From the NCBI GenBank assembly GCA_948146395.1, contig OX411547.1:63183610-63247609 (forward strand): a stretch of 64,000 nt of DNA, in the 5' to 3' direction. The notes under the pieces were generated by a model. The model was not told the DNA's origin and searched no databases. It saw only the letters and a program-made list of their open reading frames with translations. Origin of the DNA: Fragum whitleyi. Lineage: Eukaryota; Mollusca; Bivalvia; Cardiida; Cardiidae. This document shows, in pieces, positions 1 through 12,130 of the stretch (the stretch's first letter is position 1; every line of letters starts with the position of its first letter). The translations under genes and the position numbers were made by a program.

Positions 1-562
1 ACAATTACAGATACCCGAAAAAATCGCCCATGTATTGACGCTACTATTGTATGAGAAGATATGCTAGTTAGAGATTACCAACTTATTCTTTAAAATGTTT
101 TAAATCTTGTTCAAAACCTAAGATTATGCAGGATTAATTACATCATGCAGTCCAGGGTTTTTGTTTATACCGACATTGCATGGAAAATCAATGATGTCAC
201 CAAATTTAACGCGGGACAGATATAGAACTAGCTACATTAATGAACACCAGTATCGATACTTCCGATAAAAATGATTATCTTTAAAAAAAAAGACAACCGA
301 AAATTAGGTATAAATTTAAACAGCTTTGCTTTTTGGTGTCTTGGACGGTTCAAAAGGTTTATACATTGGTTTTTAAATAGTAAAGACAGGATATGCAGCC
401 GCTTTGACCTCGACCTAGAGCCGCCGAGGCTGTCAACTATTTGTAGTTAACGATCAAGTAGTTCACTTTATTTTGATTCTTGTAAAATACATGGATAATC
501 GAAATTATATTAAAGAGAGATCTTCTGCAGATTTCCAGACAGTTCTCTACATTTTTTATATA
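1..562. other. AT-rich DNA, no gene seen
   Basis: I see no coding signal, RNA gene or recognisable repeat here. Open frames are short and compositionally random. Confidence 0.5.
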
Positions 563-978
563 GAGGATAATCGTTTGTTTCAGTGTAAGATCGATTTATA
601 TTTCATTGAGTGAATAACAAAATCTATATTTTCTCGAGTGGCGGAGCCACGAGTGAATATATAGCTTTTGTTGTTTACGAAATGAAATATTAATGGATCT
701 TACACGAAAAACAAACGATTATTCTATTTCTTTAATGCAAAAATGAGACAAAATGTGAAGTTTCTAGGACATATTTTCGTAAAGCGCGTCATTTTGCGCG
801 TGATTGCTATGAAACGTTCATTGTGACGTCACTTATTTCGCCCCGCATAGATGACGTCAGATAGGATGAAATGCACAAAAGCAGGGTATAAGTTTTTGAT
901 AATTTCACTGTTTTGCGGTGAGTTTATCAAGTGATAATCTAGCGTTATTTCTCGATAAACCACCGAAAAGCATTAAAG
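563..978 (-). repeat. Dispersed hairpin-bearing repeat R1, copy 1
   Basis: This stretch is the reverse complement of 37571-37948 and is also related to 49268-49622. Shared landmarks are TAATGCTTTTTGGTGGTTTATCG-like sequence at one end, a TGACGTCAC block, and a distal hairpin. The hairpin spans about 565-722: AATCGTTTG arms flank a GTGTAAGATC block and an apex GAGTGGCGGAGCCACGAG at 634-652. I cannot assign it to a named superfamily. It is most likely a non-autonomous DNA transposon, because three diverged copies lie within one 64-kb window. Confidence 0.6.
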
Positions 979-2563
979 AAAATGGATATTCTTCATATAC
1001 TTTAAAGAGAAAACTGCCATCCAAGAAAAAAAAATTGAAATGCTTGCTAATTATCCCCTGTTCTCTATTGATTTGTTTCAGTAGTCTTTATCATTCATCG
1101 CTAGCTTGTCATTTATCTTCCCGGATGAAAGCAAAGGTTTGATGATAGACTAGGCAGAGTTTTCCTAGATAATTGTTCACGGTTGATTTCTTGGACATAA
1201 CGCCCCTGTGAACTTAGATGTCGATAAATGTTTACTTGCTGTATTGATAATAGAAGAATGTCAATGTGGTTGACATATATATTGAATATCTTTCTTTGTA
1301 TGATAGAGGAATTCCGACATATCTCATCACTAATTGGGTCATCATTCGAAAAGATGACAACCTTTGATGTCGATGCCGATTCAAGAGCCAACGATACAGA
1401 TTTTTTAATGATTATTTAAGTTGAGAGATGGAAGAAATAGGGTGACTTATGGCAAACTCAGTTCTTTAATTGTCACCATAGCGAGAACTTTTTTTAATTC
1501 ATCCTTTGCTTACAATAGACACAGTAGTTATATACACATAGTATACAAAAGTACAACATTTTATACAAACAATTATTGATACAGTGTATAACAGGGTTTT
1601 GTCCGTTGGTTAGATGTGTCTGTTTTATACATGTTTAACTGATAAGACAGATTTTAAGGATAAACAAAACAATTTAAATTTTGAATGAAAAAAAGGAGAA
1701 ATACAAGTTATGAAAAAGGTTTTTTCCAATGACCTAAGTGTTTCTAACTCTTTAGTGATTGTGTACCAGCCTTTTTACAATTGCCCAGTTTTCTTTATAT
1801 TTTTTGTTGAATGATGATTCGTTCATGATAAAAGCGGATAATTTTAACGATTTTATAAAGCCGTTGACTGATGGTGTAATTTCATGTAGTTTACATGTGT
1901 AGTTATATTTTTTAAACTCTCGATTTGTTTTGATTTTTTGTAGCACAAAAAGACAACAATGTATTGAAGGTGAAAGCGAGAACTACTTTTCTCACAAGCA
2001 TTCTCAAATGATGAACGCTCAATTCTTTGAAAATAGATGTAGGATGATTTTTACGTGCGTGGTCTTTTTGATGGACAAAAAAGAAGGATTATGCATTTTA
2101 GCGCGTACGTTTCATCTTTAAAATTAATTCCTAATCCAGTTTGTCTATAGCCCCTCAAATTTTCAAGCCGGAAGCGCTGAACCTGATAATGAGGTTCATT
2201 CAACTGACGTGTGACACTTTGAATTGATAAAAAGCCTTTAAAACTTTTTTTTGTCACGAATTTCACGTTCCATTTTACCCTTTTGATTTTAATTGTCATC
2301 TGGGACTTTATCGATCAAATTAAAATTTTCTCAGATAATTGCGGTTATATTGGTCTATAAATCAATAGCCTAACGAATTGAACTGATCACGTCATTTGAT
2401 TTAAAAGTTGTTGTAAAGAAAACACATTGTGACAAGTGAAAAGTTGAAAAGAAATTTACCCATTCTTTTCAAGTATAGCTTCAAATATACTTACCCACAT
2501 CCTCATTTAAAATTTTGTGCTGTTTCAATTGATTAAGTGTTTAAAGGTGAATTATTTATTAAT
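979..2563. other. AT-rich DNA, no gene seen
   Basis: Several 60-90 codon open frames occur on both strands, but none has recognisable domain content or splice context. No repeat structure was spotted. Confidence 0.45.
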
Positions 2564-2830
2564 TATACGCCACCGAAGGTGGTCGTATATTAATATCATT
2601 TACTCCGTCTGTCCGTTGGTCCGTCCTAATCTAGTGAACGCAACTCCTACTCCATTTATGGATCAATTTGGGTGAAACTATAACAAAATGTTCATAGTCA
2701 CCTGACCTAGCGCACATTATCAAGATTGGTGCAATTATTCTTCGTCATGGGAAAAGGAGCCTTAATGTTTTCTTGTAAATGCAAATGCTTCCTGTAAAAC
2801 CAAATATTTCCGGATTTTTTTCGATATATT
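2564..2830 (-). mobile_element. End of a hairpin-terminated element (TATACGCCACC type)
   Basis: A terminal hairpin, TATACGCCACC-gaa-GGTGGTCGTATA, lies at 2564-2589. It is followed by CGTCTGTCCGTTGGTCCGTCC-like sequence, the same hairpin plus GTCCGTC arrangement seen at the right ends of the tandem-core elements elsewhere in the window. Only this end is clear; the far boundary is a guess. Confidence 0.4.
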
Positions 2831-3105
2831 GGGCCATTTGTTAACGGTTAAATATTTTGCTGATTATCAAAAATGGAACTTATTTCTTGAGAAGCAGAAT
2901 TAATCTCTATTAAGAAAAGTGTTAAATCCTTCTTTTGTGTTTTGTGCATTTAAGGCGTTTGGCAGACAAATTAACAAATTATAGCAATCATCTAAACACG
3001 TACTAACATGTAGCACAGGTTATAATTCTGATGGTTTGGCAGTCAAACAATCTATATTTCAATTTTGTTTTTATTAAAGCTTAGTCATTTGAACTATTTG
3101 TTTAA

Positions 3106-3372
3106 ATGGAGTTAAATGCCGCTTTCAAGAACTTTTCAGTTATTTATATCACGCGGCTGGAGCACCTAACAATAGATTCCTGGTATTTCTCTCACCAGTA
3201 CAACCATCACATCCCTTCCTAGCCTCCAGCTGCTATCTCACATAGGTCTACGATTAACAACCCACTGGTGAGAGACAAATGGTCGGAAAAAATGAGTGCT
3301 GCCGTAGGGGTTAGAACCCGGGGCATCTACATTCACAGTTCTTCGCGCTACCAACTGCGCTATGACGGCGGC
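3106..3372 (-). mobile_element. tRNA-derived SINE, family S1, near full length
   Basis: Read on the minus strand this begins with a tRNA-like head starting GCCGCCGTCATAGCGC. An A-box-like TAGCGCAGTTGGTAG lies at about 3345-3365 and a B-box-like GGGTTCTAACCCC at 3307-3319. The body includes conserved blocks ATAGCAGCTGGAGGC, AATACCAGGAATC and TAGGTGCTCCAGCCG, and it ends with an AAAGCGGC...AACTCCATT tail. The same body recurs at 38325, 40401, 48088 and 49623 on the plus strand, which makes this a dispersed Pol III retroposon and not a tRNA gene. This copy has one of the best-preserved heads. Confidence 0.8.
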
Positions 3373-3931
3373 TGTAAGAATATACACTAACTGTGTTTGA
3401 TTCAATTCGAAGCAGAATCGAGGTTTAATCTAAGTTGTAAGAACTTCTTTCCTAATCGATGTCAAATAAATAGGTTCGAAACTAACTGTATTGGATGTCT
3501 TTGTGTCAGACAACGCAGATCACTAAATCTAGGACTTTTTAACTCTGTGTTCGAGACTGTGTGCTAAAAACAGTTCTGCCTTTCTATGTGAAATTTAGAC
3601 TTTGTGTTTCTGAAATTGAGATTATTTGAGACTTTGTGACTCTTTTAACTGTTTTAGAATTGTATATCTATGTGACTCAATACAATATTATGTGTTCCAT
3701 TAAATATCACCAAATAAAAAGATTTACCCTTTTGACATTCAACTTCCAATTTGAGCCTTTCTATCTTACAAAATAGCAGCATGAACTACAACAACAACTA
3801 CCAAAATCCCTACATACGGACAGACAAATAGATATCATTGAAGGCATTGGACCAATTTTGGTGTGCGAGTCCGCATCAATGAGTTACAGAACAAGGTCGA
3901 TTTTGGTTCCGGTCCAATTTTTTTTCAGCAA
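3373..3931. other. AT-rich DNA with a diverged satellite-like unit
   Basis: No gene seen. The right part (about 3820-3931) contains GTGCGAGTCCGCATCAATGA and a GGTTCCGGTCCAA block, which look like a diverged unit of the tandem repeat that follows. Confidence 0.4.
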
Positions 3932-4291
3932 GCTACGGATGCTGGACTTAGAAAATTTCCAGGTTATTTCAGTTTTCCGGGCCTTTCCTATACCGTTTGA
4001 GATATTGAGCTTATTTTGATATGCGAGTCCGCATTAATGACGATGACAAAAACTTTTTAACGTACAAAAGCCACCGACCAAAAATACAAAGGATCATATG
4101 AACGTATGAAGCTACGGATGTTGGACTTAGAAAGTTTCTAGGTTATTTCAGTTTTCCGGACCTTTTTCTATACCTTTTGAGATATTGAGCTAATTTTGAT
4201 TTGCGAGTCCGCATTAATGACGATGTCAAAAACTTAATTAACGTACAAAGGCCTCCGACCAAAAAAACAAAGGATCATATGAAGGTATGAA
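3932..4291. repeat. Two-copy tandem repeat, ~179 bp unit
   Basis: GCTACGGATG-TGGACTTAG recurs at 3932 and 4111, so the period is 179 bp. Both copies continue through GATATTGAGCT, GCGAGTCCGCATTAATGACGATG and AAGGATCATATGAA with few differences. More diverged relatives lie at about 4740-5060 (GATGCCGGACTTAG, GATATTGAGCTA) and to the left. It resembles a decayed satellite array or the tandem core of a mobile element. Confidence 0.75.
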
Positions 4292-5596
4292 GCAAGTTTT
4301 GTTAATTTTTCGATTTATTCTGTTTTCATAATTCTATGAAAACTGTTGATACCAGTTCCACCATTATAGCAATTGAACTAATAATGTTTTCTATTATCAC
4401 CATGTTTAGGACAATGGAAAAATTCACGAAATTCACAATCAACGACCTTCACTTTGAATTCTTGAAGATTCTATTTTCATGAGGTACATTTGTGTATCTC
4501 CCGATCTCTATTCCAAATTTGTGACTAAAACATCGAAATCTCGCTAGTGCAATTTTTTTTTGTGATAAATCTAAAGTTATGCATTTTTCTGGGTTTAACT
4601 GAGACTTAAAGTGTCTATAGTGCATCTATCGATAAGAATTTTTTATAGATGCGTTCCAATTGTGTTTAAAACAATCTACCATACGTTGCTTGAAAAGAGA
4701 GTTACAGAACAATTTCTAGGTAGGTTCCAGTCCGAAAATCTTTTGACAGTACAGATGCCGGACTTAGACAATTACTAGGAAATTTCAGTTTTCAAGTCCT
4801 TTTTCTACCCTTCGAGATATTGAGCTACTTTTCGGGGTGTGATTCGGCAATCAATGAATTTCGGAACATGCTATAGTTGGATTACGGTCCATTGATTTTT
4901 CAATAAGGTACGATTGGTGTACAAAGAACATTAAACATTTATGCTATTGGAATATTGAGCTAATTTTGGCTTGTGATCCCACATTTGAGTAATAGAACAT
5001 GTGTGAGTTTGGTTGAAGTCCATTTAACGATTTCAGATATACCGTAACTTACTGATTTGTGAAGTGAGTAATAGCAATGAACATTTACAGGTGTGTAACA
5101 ATCAGCCACCATTTCTCACTATACTTTCAAGATACAACAACTGATTTACCAACACAGGTGATAGAAATTCTGGCTCTTAAAACTTTACAGCTACCTATTT
5201 TAGAAAGCAATTTTGTGGCGACGTATATTGCGACAACGTCACTCTTATTTCTTTAGTAATTGGAAAAGAAGTGTTACGTTATCTCGGTAATATGAGTCAA
5301 ACTAAACGGACTTGTTAAGAATGAATTAATGCGAGATTTGATGATGGTTCTTAATTTGTATCCTTTAACACATTTTATGAATTTATCCCTGACCAAAGGC
5401 TGTAACGACAAAACAGATGCCCCGATGCTAGAAATTATAGACCTGAGTTTTATACAATTTCTTGAGCGGGTAGGGTAGTATTTGAATAGGTTGAATGCTA
5501 TCTTTAAAAGTGTTCCAGTCATATCGAGACGGATAGAGCAACTTACAATGAATTTCTGTTTTTTCCGACACCTGTATTTTCAGTTTGTCCATTTTT
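4292..5596. other. AT-rich DNA, diverged satellite units, no gene
   Basis: The region 4740-5060 carries diverged units of the 179-bp repeat. The remainder has no supported feature; its open frames do not look coding. Confidence 0.4.
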
Positions 5597-5625
5597 AGCC
5601 TGCAGTTGCTATCCCACATCAGTCA
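5597..5625 (-). mobile_element. SINE S1 fragment
   Basis: The short match TAGCCTGCAGTTGCTATCCCA corresponds to the minus-strand form of the S1 body block (GGATAGCAGCTGGAGGCTA). Confidence 0.4.
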
Positions 5626-6079
5626 ACGGCCATCTCATCTATATTATGAAACCCCATTTATATGCCTAGGTAATTAAATCACCCACTAATTTAGATCTTT
5701 TGTCTGTAATATAACAACTCGTTGAAATTTTTGGAATCGCTTTCGAAACGATCTTCTGTTACTTGAGGTGTCTTTGGATCTTAAAGTGGTTCAAAGCCAT
5801 CTCAAGATTTCCGCAAACCTGAATTTACCAGTAACGGTCACGAAAAAGACGATCATACAATCAGTATACTATTTACGCCTGAATCAACCGACTTCTTTAG
5901 AAACTGGTGTCATGAGGCACCTTCCCGCCGGGCAAGATGCAATAGGCGACCGGAATCTATAGGCAGATTCTTAGAGTTAATCTCGGGTTCAATCCTTGCT
6001 AATCTGAACTTAGAATTAACTTGATTTTTTACCATTTGAGCTTCAAGTTTTAAGAACTTCGATTGTTGTAAGAAATCAA

Positions 6080-6130
6080 GTCGCCGTGATATAACTGTAA
6101 TACTGTTGAAAGCGGCGTGAAGTCCGTTTC
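6080..6130 (+). mobile_element. SINE S1 3' tail fragment
   Basis: GCCGTGATATAACTG...GTTGAAAGCGGCGTGAAGTCC matches the S1 3' region (GATATAACTGAAAAATGTTGAAAGCGGCGTAAAACTCC). A GGGTTCAATCC B-box-like string at about 5980 could be part of the same or another tRNA-derived element, but the link is not clear. Confidence 0.5.
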
Positions 6131-6385
6131 AAACTAACATTTGAAGACTTCCTTCTTTTGCTCTGGTAAAATGTTTTTTGTGACTAAATTTCATGCACAG
6201 TATTTACTATAAAGTAAAGCCCAGCTTTTTAAAATATGTGTACATGTATCAAATAAATTTAACTGTATGGTTCATTTTACATAATACTTTACAAATTTCC
6301 ATAAAAGGTCTTTTAAAAGGATCAGAATGAAAGCAAAGCTTATATACTTATTCTCTGTAAATTTACCGTGTACCTACGAGGTATA

Positions 6386-6432
6386 TGCAAAAGGTAAAAT
6401 CCAAGGGCGGAGCCTGAGGATTTTGCTTTTCA
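6386..6432. repeat. Imperfect hairpin with GGCGGAGCC apex
   Basis: Arms GGTAAAATCC and GGATTTTGC flank an apex AAGGGCGGAGCCTGA. The apex is the same type as in R1 (634-652) and 22444-22471. It probably marks the end of a related DNA element. Confidence 0.4.
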
Positions 6433-7579
6433 TATCACTCCTCCCCCAATCAGACTTTATTCGTGGACACATAAACGCGAAAATGAGATTATTTCCATTA
6501 TATTTCGATAATAATTCTGAAATAAAATTGTATAACCCTTTCTCGGGATGTAAAATTCTTGAAAAATTAACGACATTGCGTTTGCAGAATTTCACAGAAA
6601 ACGACGCGCTTCTTTAAGCGTTTGAGTGATATGACATCAAAACTTCAACGTTCACGCAAAAGTTGATGTTTAGTATAATAATTGGGAGGGACTTTCTGTT
6701 TACACTGTAAAACACATGTCATTTTTTATTTCAAATAAAGGTTTATGGAATAAGATAACTCATAATGTGAATCTTTTACTATCCCGAATGACATTGTGCT
6801 CGTCACGAAACACACTAGCACACTTTCGATTAACAAATCATGTTGACATAGTTACTCATGCTAATGCTCGAAATAACGGTTTGTTAGCCATTTTCTATGT
6901 AAACATGACAGTTTGAAAGCCCACTTGGTGAATGCAAAATATACTAGCTCGCCAAGCGTCCGCGAGTAATTTTTTTCCAAATTGTATCCCCTCTCAAATA
7001 GTTTTTGATCATGATCACAGGATGAATGCTTACCCCACCAACACTCCCTACATGCAATGTGAGGCATGCAATGTGAGGGGATTGCGAAATATCAGACGAA
7101 ATACACAGCTTTTAACTGACGATTTATTCGTCGGCATTTAGTAGAGCTCATTTGCGAATTGATGACTCTTATTCATAAAGATATTGGCATTTGTATCCTA
7201 GGAAACTCATTTTTTCTATGCTGTTGCCATGCATTAACAATGTACCTGGATAGAATCGTTATTTCATGTCATACATATGACTATATGGTGGTTCTAACAA
7301 AATAAGCAAAGACAGATTAAAATTGGTATAAAATATTATTTCAATTCATATCTTGTAAAGTTTCTTTTGGGTTTAAATAAATCTAAAATGACTCCAAGTT
7401 CTCGTCGGTGTATATGTTTGAAATGTGAGTTTATTTTTCGTTCGAATATATCTTATGATTCTTGTATAGCGCAATGTATACATGGGAACATCGTACAATT
7501 GACACGTTTAAGAATTTTAGAATTAAATTGAATTAGTGTGATGATTTATCGGGAATAAGCGCCATTTTCAATGTTAATG
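6433..7579. other. AT-rich DNA, no gene seen
   Basis: Open frames of up to 96 codons overlap on both strands but show no domain or splice signature. No repeat identified. Confidence 0.4.
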
Positions 7580-7685
7580 CAGTTATACCGCGTCGGCTGG
7601 TGCGTCTACCCCAAAATTTCTTGTCGTTTCTAACATCAGTATAACCAACCTTTCATCCGAGCTACAAGCCGTTTCTCCCACTATA
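7580..7685 (-). mobile_element. Diverged SINE S1 3' fragment
   Basis: CGTCGGCTGGTGCGTCTACC, then TTTCTAACATCAGTATAACCA and TTTCATCCGAGCTACAAGC, align block by block with the minus-strand S1 3' half, with many substitutions. It is an old copy. Confidence 0.45.
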
Positions 7686-8735
7686 AAAGGCAAACTCCTT
7701 ATTCAAACGCCGTTTGTTGGAAGACGAACCATAAAATCTTGGATTGATCGATTTGCATCATAATGCCAAATTCAAAGTAGGTAACTCGGAAGACCCTTAC
7801 CGGCAAACTATTTGAGTTCAAATTGAAAATCACCCCTTGTAACTGTGTTTTATAAAGATTAAAAAATTCACAGCGGTTCACTAAAGAAATTTCAGTTCTC
7901 GGAAAAGACGTAATGCAAATCATGATATGGAAATCCAATTAAGCTCTAAATTACAGGCACATTTGCGCTTTAATCAAGATAACGACATTGATATTGCATG
8001 CAAAGTTAAAAGTCACGAAATATTCCTTAAAATTCTTTTAAATCTCATTAATTACCATAAATTCATGTCGAGTCAATAAAGAATTCATGTAGGATTGCAG
8101 TAGCATTTTAAATGTGACGATCTTTAACTATCCGAAATCAGGACTTCTCAATAACGATACATCATGTGCCCACTTACTAATGCTGACGGGCTTAGAATAA
8201 AAACTGTTTGTGGTTAAACGTGAGTGCGTGATCCCAATTCTTGACAAGGGCATAACTCGGATTAATAGAACAGGGCAGTTTTTCTCCTTGATAAATACTT
8301 CGTTCGAAATTTTAGGCTGGGTATGCTCAAAGTAAGGGTCAAAACTGATTTTTAAGTAAAATCAATGACCGTACGGAGCTTAAAAGTCTACATTCATTTA
8401 GAAACGCGAGTTGTTGCACTATTGATGTATTCTCATGTCACGCAAAACTTCTCTCGAATAAGTAAAAGGGCTAGGTAACAAAGTTAGGTTAGGAGACATA
8501 ATTGACCTTTTTGAGCACGTACGTGTATTCGATAGTCATTGCATCCCGAACACATATTTTAGTTTGAAGCAACGTACTTGAAATTTGGTTGATCTCATCT
8601 CGAATAACAAACAAACGGGACAAAATGCAATATATGTCGTTGGTCATCTGCGACATCTGAAGTCTATTTCTTAATTGGAATACAAAAAAATTTATATAGT
8701 TAATTCTATTGCATGTAAGAAAATGTACTAATGTA
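7686..8735. other. AT-rich DNA, no gene seen
   Basis: No supported gene or repeat; the small open frames look random. Confidence 0.4.
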
Positions 8736-8814
8736 TTTTTAGCTCTACTGGACAAAGTGCAGCAAAGCTATTGTCATGGCCTGGTATCAGTCGTTAATGC
8801 GTCCGCCCGTTAAC
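8736..8814 (-). mobile_element. Right end of a second tandem-core element subtype
   Basis: TTTTTAGCTCTACTGGACAAAGTGCAGC matches the element end at 27146 (TTTTTAGCTCCACTGGACAAAGTCCAGC). It abuts the different element end at 8815, so two ends of the same superfamily lie head to tail. Confidence 0.5.
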
Positions 8815-9955
8815 CTTTTTAGCTCACCTGAGCACGAAGTGAGCTACTGTGTTCGTTCAATGTCCGTCGTCAGTCGTGCATCGTCCGCATTTCTTTAAAT
8901 ATCTTCTACTTCTAACTGGTAAGCCCATCTTGATAGAAATGTTCTTGGTGACAAGTTCTACCAAAGTTATTCAAAAAAATGAAATACACCCTTAACTCTG
9001 ATTACCTTTGCAACAAAAAGGATGAAAATAGGAATATCCTTTCTCTGAAACCAGAAGGCAGACAGCTTTTATATTTTGTATGTAGCATCATCTAATGGAC
9101 CATTACCAAGTTTGTTTATATAAAGATCCTGGTTTATATTTGTCCTCCACCCAGGCGCATCCCTTTTTTCATAGTATCAAAGAGGGGTAGATCTTCAAAA
9201 AGCTTCTCTGAAACCAGAAGACCGACAACCTACATATTTGGTATGTAGCATCATCAAGTCGACCTTTTTCAAGGTCGTTCATACCGAGTGGCTGGGGTCA
9301 TATTTGGGCTTCATATGGGCACATCCCATTTCACATAATATCAAAAAGCATAATCTTTCTAACTAAAATTAACCAGAAGGGGGAAAGCCTTTATATTTTG
9401 TAGGTAAAATAATCTAGAGGTACTTTATCAAGTATGTTCATATCAAGTTTTGGGGTCAAATTTTGGCTCCACCTGGGCCTATCTCTTTTTACATAGAAAC
9501 AAAGTGCAAATATTTAAAAAATCTTCTTCGTTGAAATCATAAGGAAGAATGCCTTTATGTAATAGTGTGTAGCATAACTTGTTGGACCTTTACCAATCTT
9601 GTTCAAATCATGACCCTGGGTTCATTATTAGCTCTGAATGACCTGCATCCCTATTTTACATAGACACCAAGGTGGAAATCTTTAAAAAGAAATGTTCTCT
9701 GAAACTAGGAAGCGGTGACTTTTCTGAATTTTCATTTAGTTCAATTTCATCAAGTTTATTCATTACATGCCCCTACGTTTGTATAAGGGCTGTGTCCAGG
9801 CATATCTTTTTTTGCTATTTGCTTAAAACATTCCATGGTATTGGTCTTATAAAGAAATTATCACCTTGTTGACATTTAACTATTTAATTATGCGGTGTCC
9901 CAGGGGCAAAGAGAATAAGGCGGGCGATCTAGGACCAGCATGTTCACCTTGTTCT
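8815..9955 (-). mobile_element. Tandem-core (pearl/HINE-like) element, complete
   Basis: The right terminus is at the low end: AGCTCAC-ctgagcacgaa-GTGAGCT forms a short hairpin, followed by TTCAATGTCCGTCGTCAGTCG. The left terminus is at the high end: minus-strand GGTCCTAGATCGCC followed by CCCCTGGGACACCGC. Between them are about five tandem units of roughly 160 bp. TCTCTGAAACCAGAAG or its degenerate forms start at about 9041, 9204, 9361, 9527 and 9695, each with ATATTTTGTATGTAGCATCATCTA. No ORF of transposase or helicase type is present, so it is non-autonomous. Hairpin end, constant termini and minisatellite core match the general description of bivalve pearl elements and Helentron-derived HINEs. 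Confidence 0.7.
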
Positions 9956-10799
9956 TTTTATCATCTTCTCTAAGACTACAGGACATATCTCAACCATACT
10001 TCACAGGCATAATCCTTCGGGCATGCTTTTTCAGATTTCTACATTAAATTCTGATTGGGCTGTAAACATTGGTGCTGCGGTCTGGCACCGAAAAATAGTC
10101 CCATGTGATGAAAGTAAATACATCGTCTCTGAAACTACTTATTCGAATTCAACCAAACATCACTAGAAAATGCTAAGGTCTCTATCTTTCAAATTTCTTT
10201 GTTAAAATATCATTGGAAAATAACATGGACTCTTCGTACTATTGAGTCACTAAAAAGGTTTCATGAGATGCAATATAATATTTTCTTTCCCTATAGCTAA
10301 TGGTCAGACTTCAACCCAACAACACAAGCATTATCCTTATGACACGTTCTATCAACTTTCTCTGATAATGGGTGATATGATACTGCATCAAAGAAAAGGG
10401 GGCCTTTGTGATGCAACAATTCTTGTTTACACAACCTTTACGTGTTTTGTGATGTTTTTGTAAAGTAAAATGTGGCAAATCATATGGCTATGATCACATT
10501 TAAGTTGCTTGGAATTTCATTTCATGTTGATGATTTTCTTCTTACAAATATATTATTTATTAGCTTACTGTCAGTGGATCGACACTGCCCCCCTTGACTA
10601 TTTTTTGGAAACATCTGTAGCCAAAGGATTTTAAAAAGTTCAATTTTGTATTACCTGGACTGACGTTGTAAGAAAGTTCCACGGTTAATAATATTTAAGA
10701 AGACCTTGACTCAAGCAACTGACTAAGGTATCCTCAACAGTTGCATTAAAATATTCGGGTTTGCATTAAGACGAAGTAAAACAATTTACCACGTTCCAA
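9956..10799. other. Repeat-like AT-rich DNA, no gene seen
   Basis: The stretch 9990-10250 reads like a diverged tandem-core unit (CTTCACAGGCATAATCCTTCGG, TCTCTGAAACTACTTATTCG), but I could not define its borders. No coding support. Confidence 0.35.
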
Positions 10800-10900
10800 T
10801 TATCCAAGACGTCGGTGAGGTGTGTGAAATATGCGCCGTTTTAAAAAGAAATTTAAATTTATCGGAGACATATGGAAATTGAACTGTCTCATTAAAAATC
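10800..10900 (+). repeat. Dispersed repeat R2, copy 1
   Basis: TATCCAAGACGTCGGTGAGG...CATATGGAAATTGAACTGTCT matches 30150-30250 (TATCCAAAACGTCGTTGAGG...CGTATGGAAATTGAGCTGTCT) over about 100 bp. Its superfamily is unknown. Confidence 0.6.
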
Positions 10901-11809
10901 ACGGCTCCCTACACCTAAATGATACTTTAAAGTGTATTCACCTTTTACAAAGCATCAGAGTGAAACTGTTTCCTTTCAATTTATTCAAGCTTTAGTCTGA
11001 TCTTTCATTTTCTTTTGTTGAATGTGAAAGACTTAAAGTTCTAGAATACAAATATCATTCGAGGCATGTTCAGATCATTTAGCTCACCTGGTACTCAAGA
11101 TATGTATAAATTACGCTTACATGCACTGTGCTTTAGTGTTAAAGTTCCATCCTTTAAGCGCATTACTTAGAAACAATTTTGGAAACGGTTGTCACAGTCG
11201 AACCTCATAATTGTAACATATGAAAAAGACATAAAGAAGCATTGTTTTTAGAGCTGCAATTACATGTATTTGAAATTTTGAGGCCGCCATCCTGGCGCAG
11301 TTCATGGTAGATCATACTACGAAACTTCAATACAAAATGTTTCGATCCACGGAGGCGGCAAATACATTTCTGACATGTCATCTCAAACCAGTAGGTGAAT
11401 ATCGTAAAGCAATATGGGCTACATGAAGAAGCCTGACGCTAGGCAATGAGAAATTAGAACAGTTGATATAACTACCAAACATAAGGTACGGTATAACCTC
11501 TAATCGCTCACCTGAATTTTATTTGTCAAGTGGATCCCATGCACGAAATATTTAGGTAAAGTCTCATCCACATTTGCATAAATGTTCAGATGTTATTCCA
11601 AGAATTCAAACTGAAACTAGGTTCATATACACCTTGTCACGCCCATATTTATGACCAAATCAGAGAGTCACGACCCTTTTTTAAAAGGGATCAACGAAGA
11701 TGAGTTCCTTTAAGATAGTCCTTTGGTACAGGAGATGATCATGTTCACATATTTCATAGTGAGAAAAGGCCTTGACTTGAAGTTTTAGTGAAGTAATACA
11801 ATCGCTCTT
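10901..11809. other. AT-rich DNA, no gene seen
   Basis: Isolated AGCTCACCTG-like strings at 11082 and 11507 may be tandem-core element remnants. Nothing else is supported. Confidence 0.35.
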
Positions 11810-12130
11810 CAGTTAGTTACATCGTAAAATTGACATTTACCTCGATCAAAACCATTCTAAATCACTCACTAAGCGCTCCATTCATTCATTCCAATTCACA
11901 CACTCAAACCATTCTAAAACGCAGAAAAAATAACTAGAATGATAAGATCAAGATAAAATCGCGATCCATTGACATAATTGAAATTATAAGCGTCTTATTA
12001 CTTTGTCAAGAAAAAAAGCTGTATATGAACAATCCATATTTTATTAAAGGGAGATTATAAATATCGCGTATTCTGTTCATCATGAACAAAATAAGCGATA
12101 TTGGTTACCTCCCTTAATTTCACTCAAAAG
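11810..12130 (-). mobile_element. MITE M1 copy (subfamily A), one arm lost
   Basis: It starts CAGTTAGTTACATCGTAAAATTGACA, the M1 terminal inverted repeat. It runs through AAATCACTCACTAAGCGCTCC and an ATCGCGAT block to the internal palindrome (ATCGCGTATTCTGTTCA-TC-ATGAACAAAATAAGCGAT). It then decays after TTTCACTCAAAAG, lacking the distal TIR. Confidence 0.75.
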
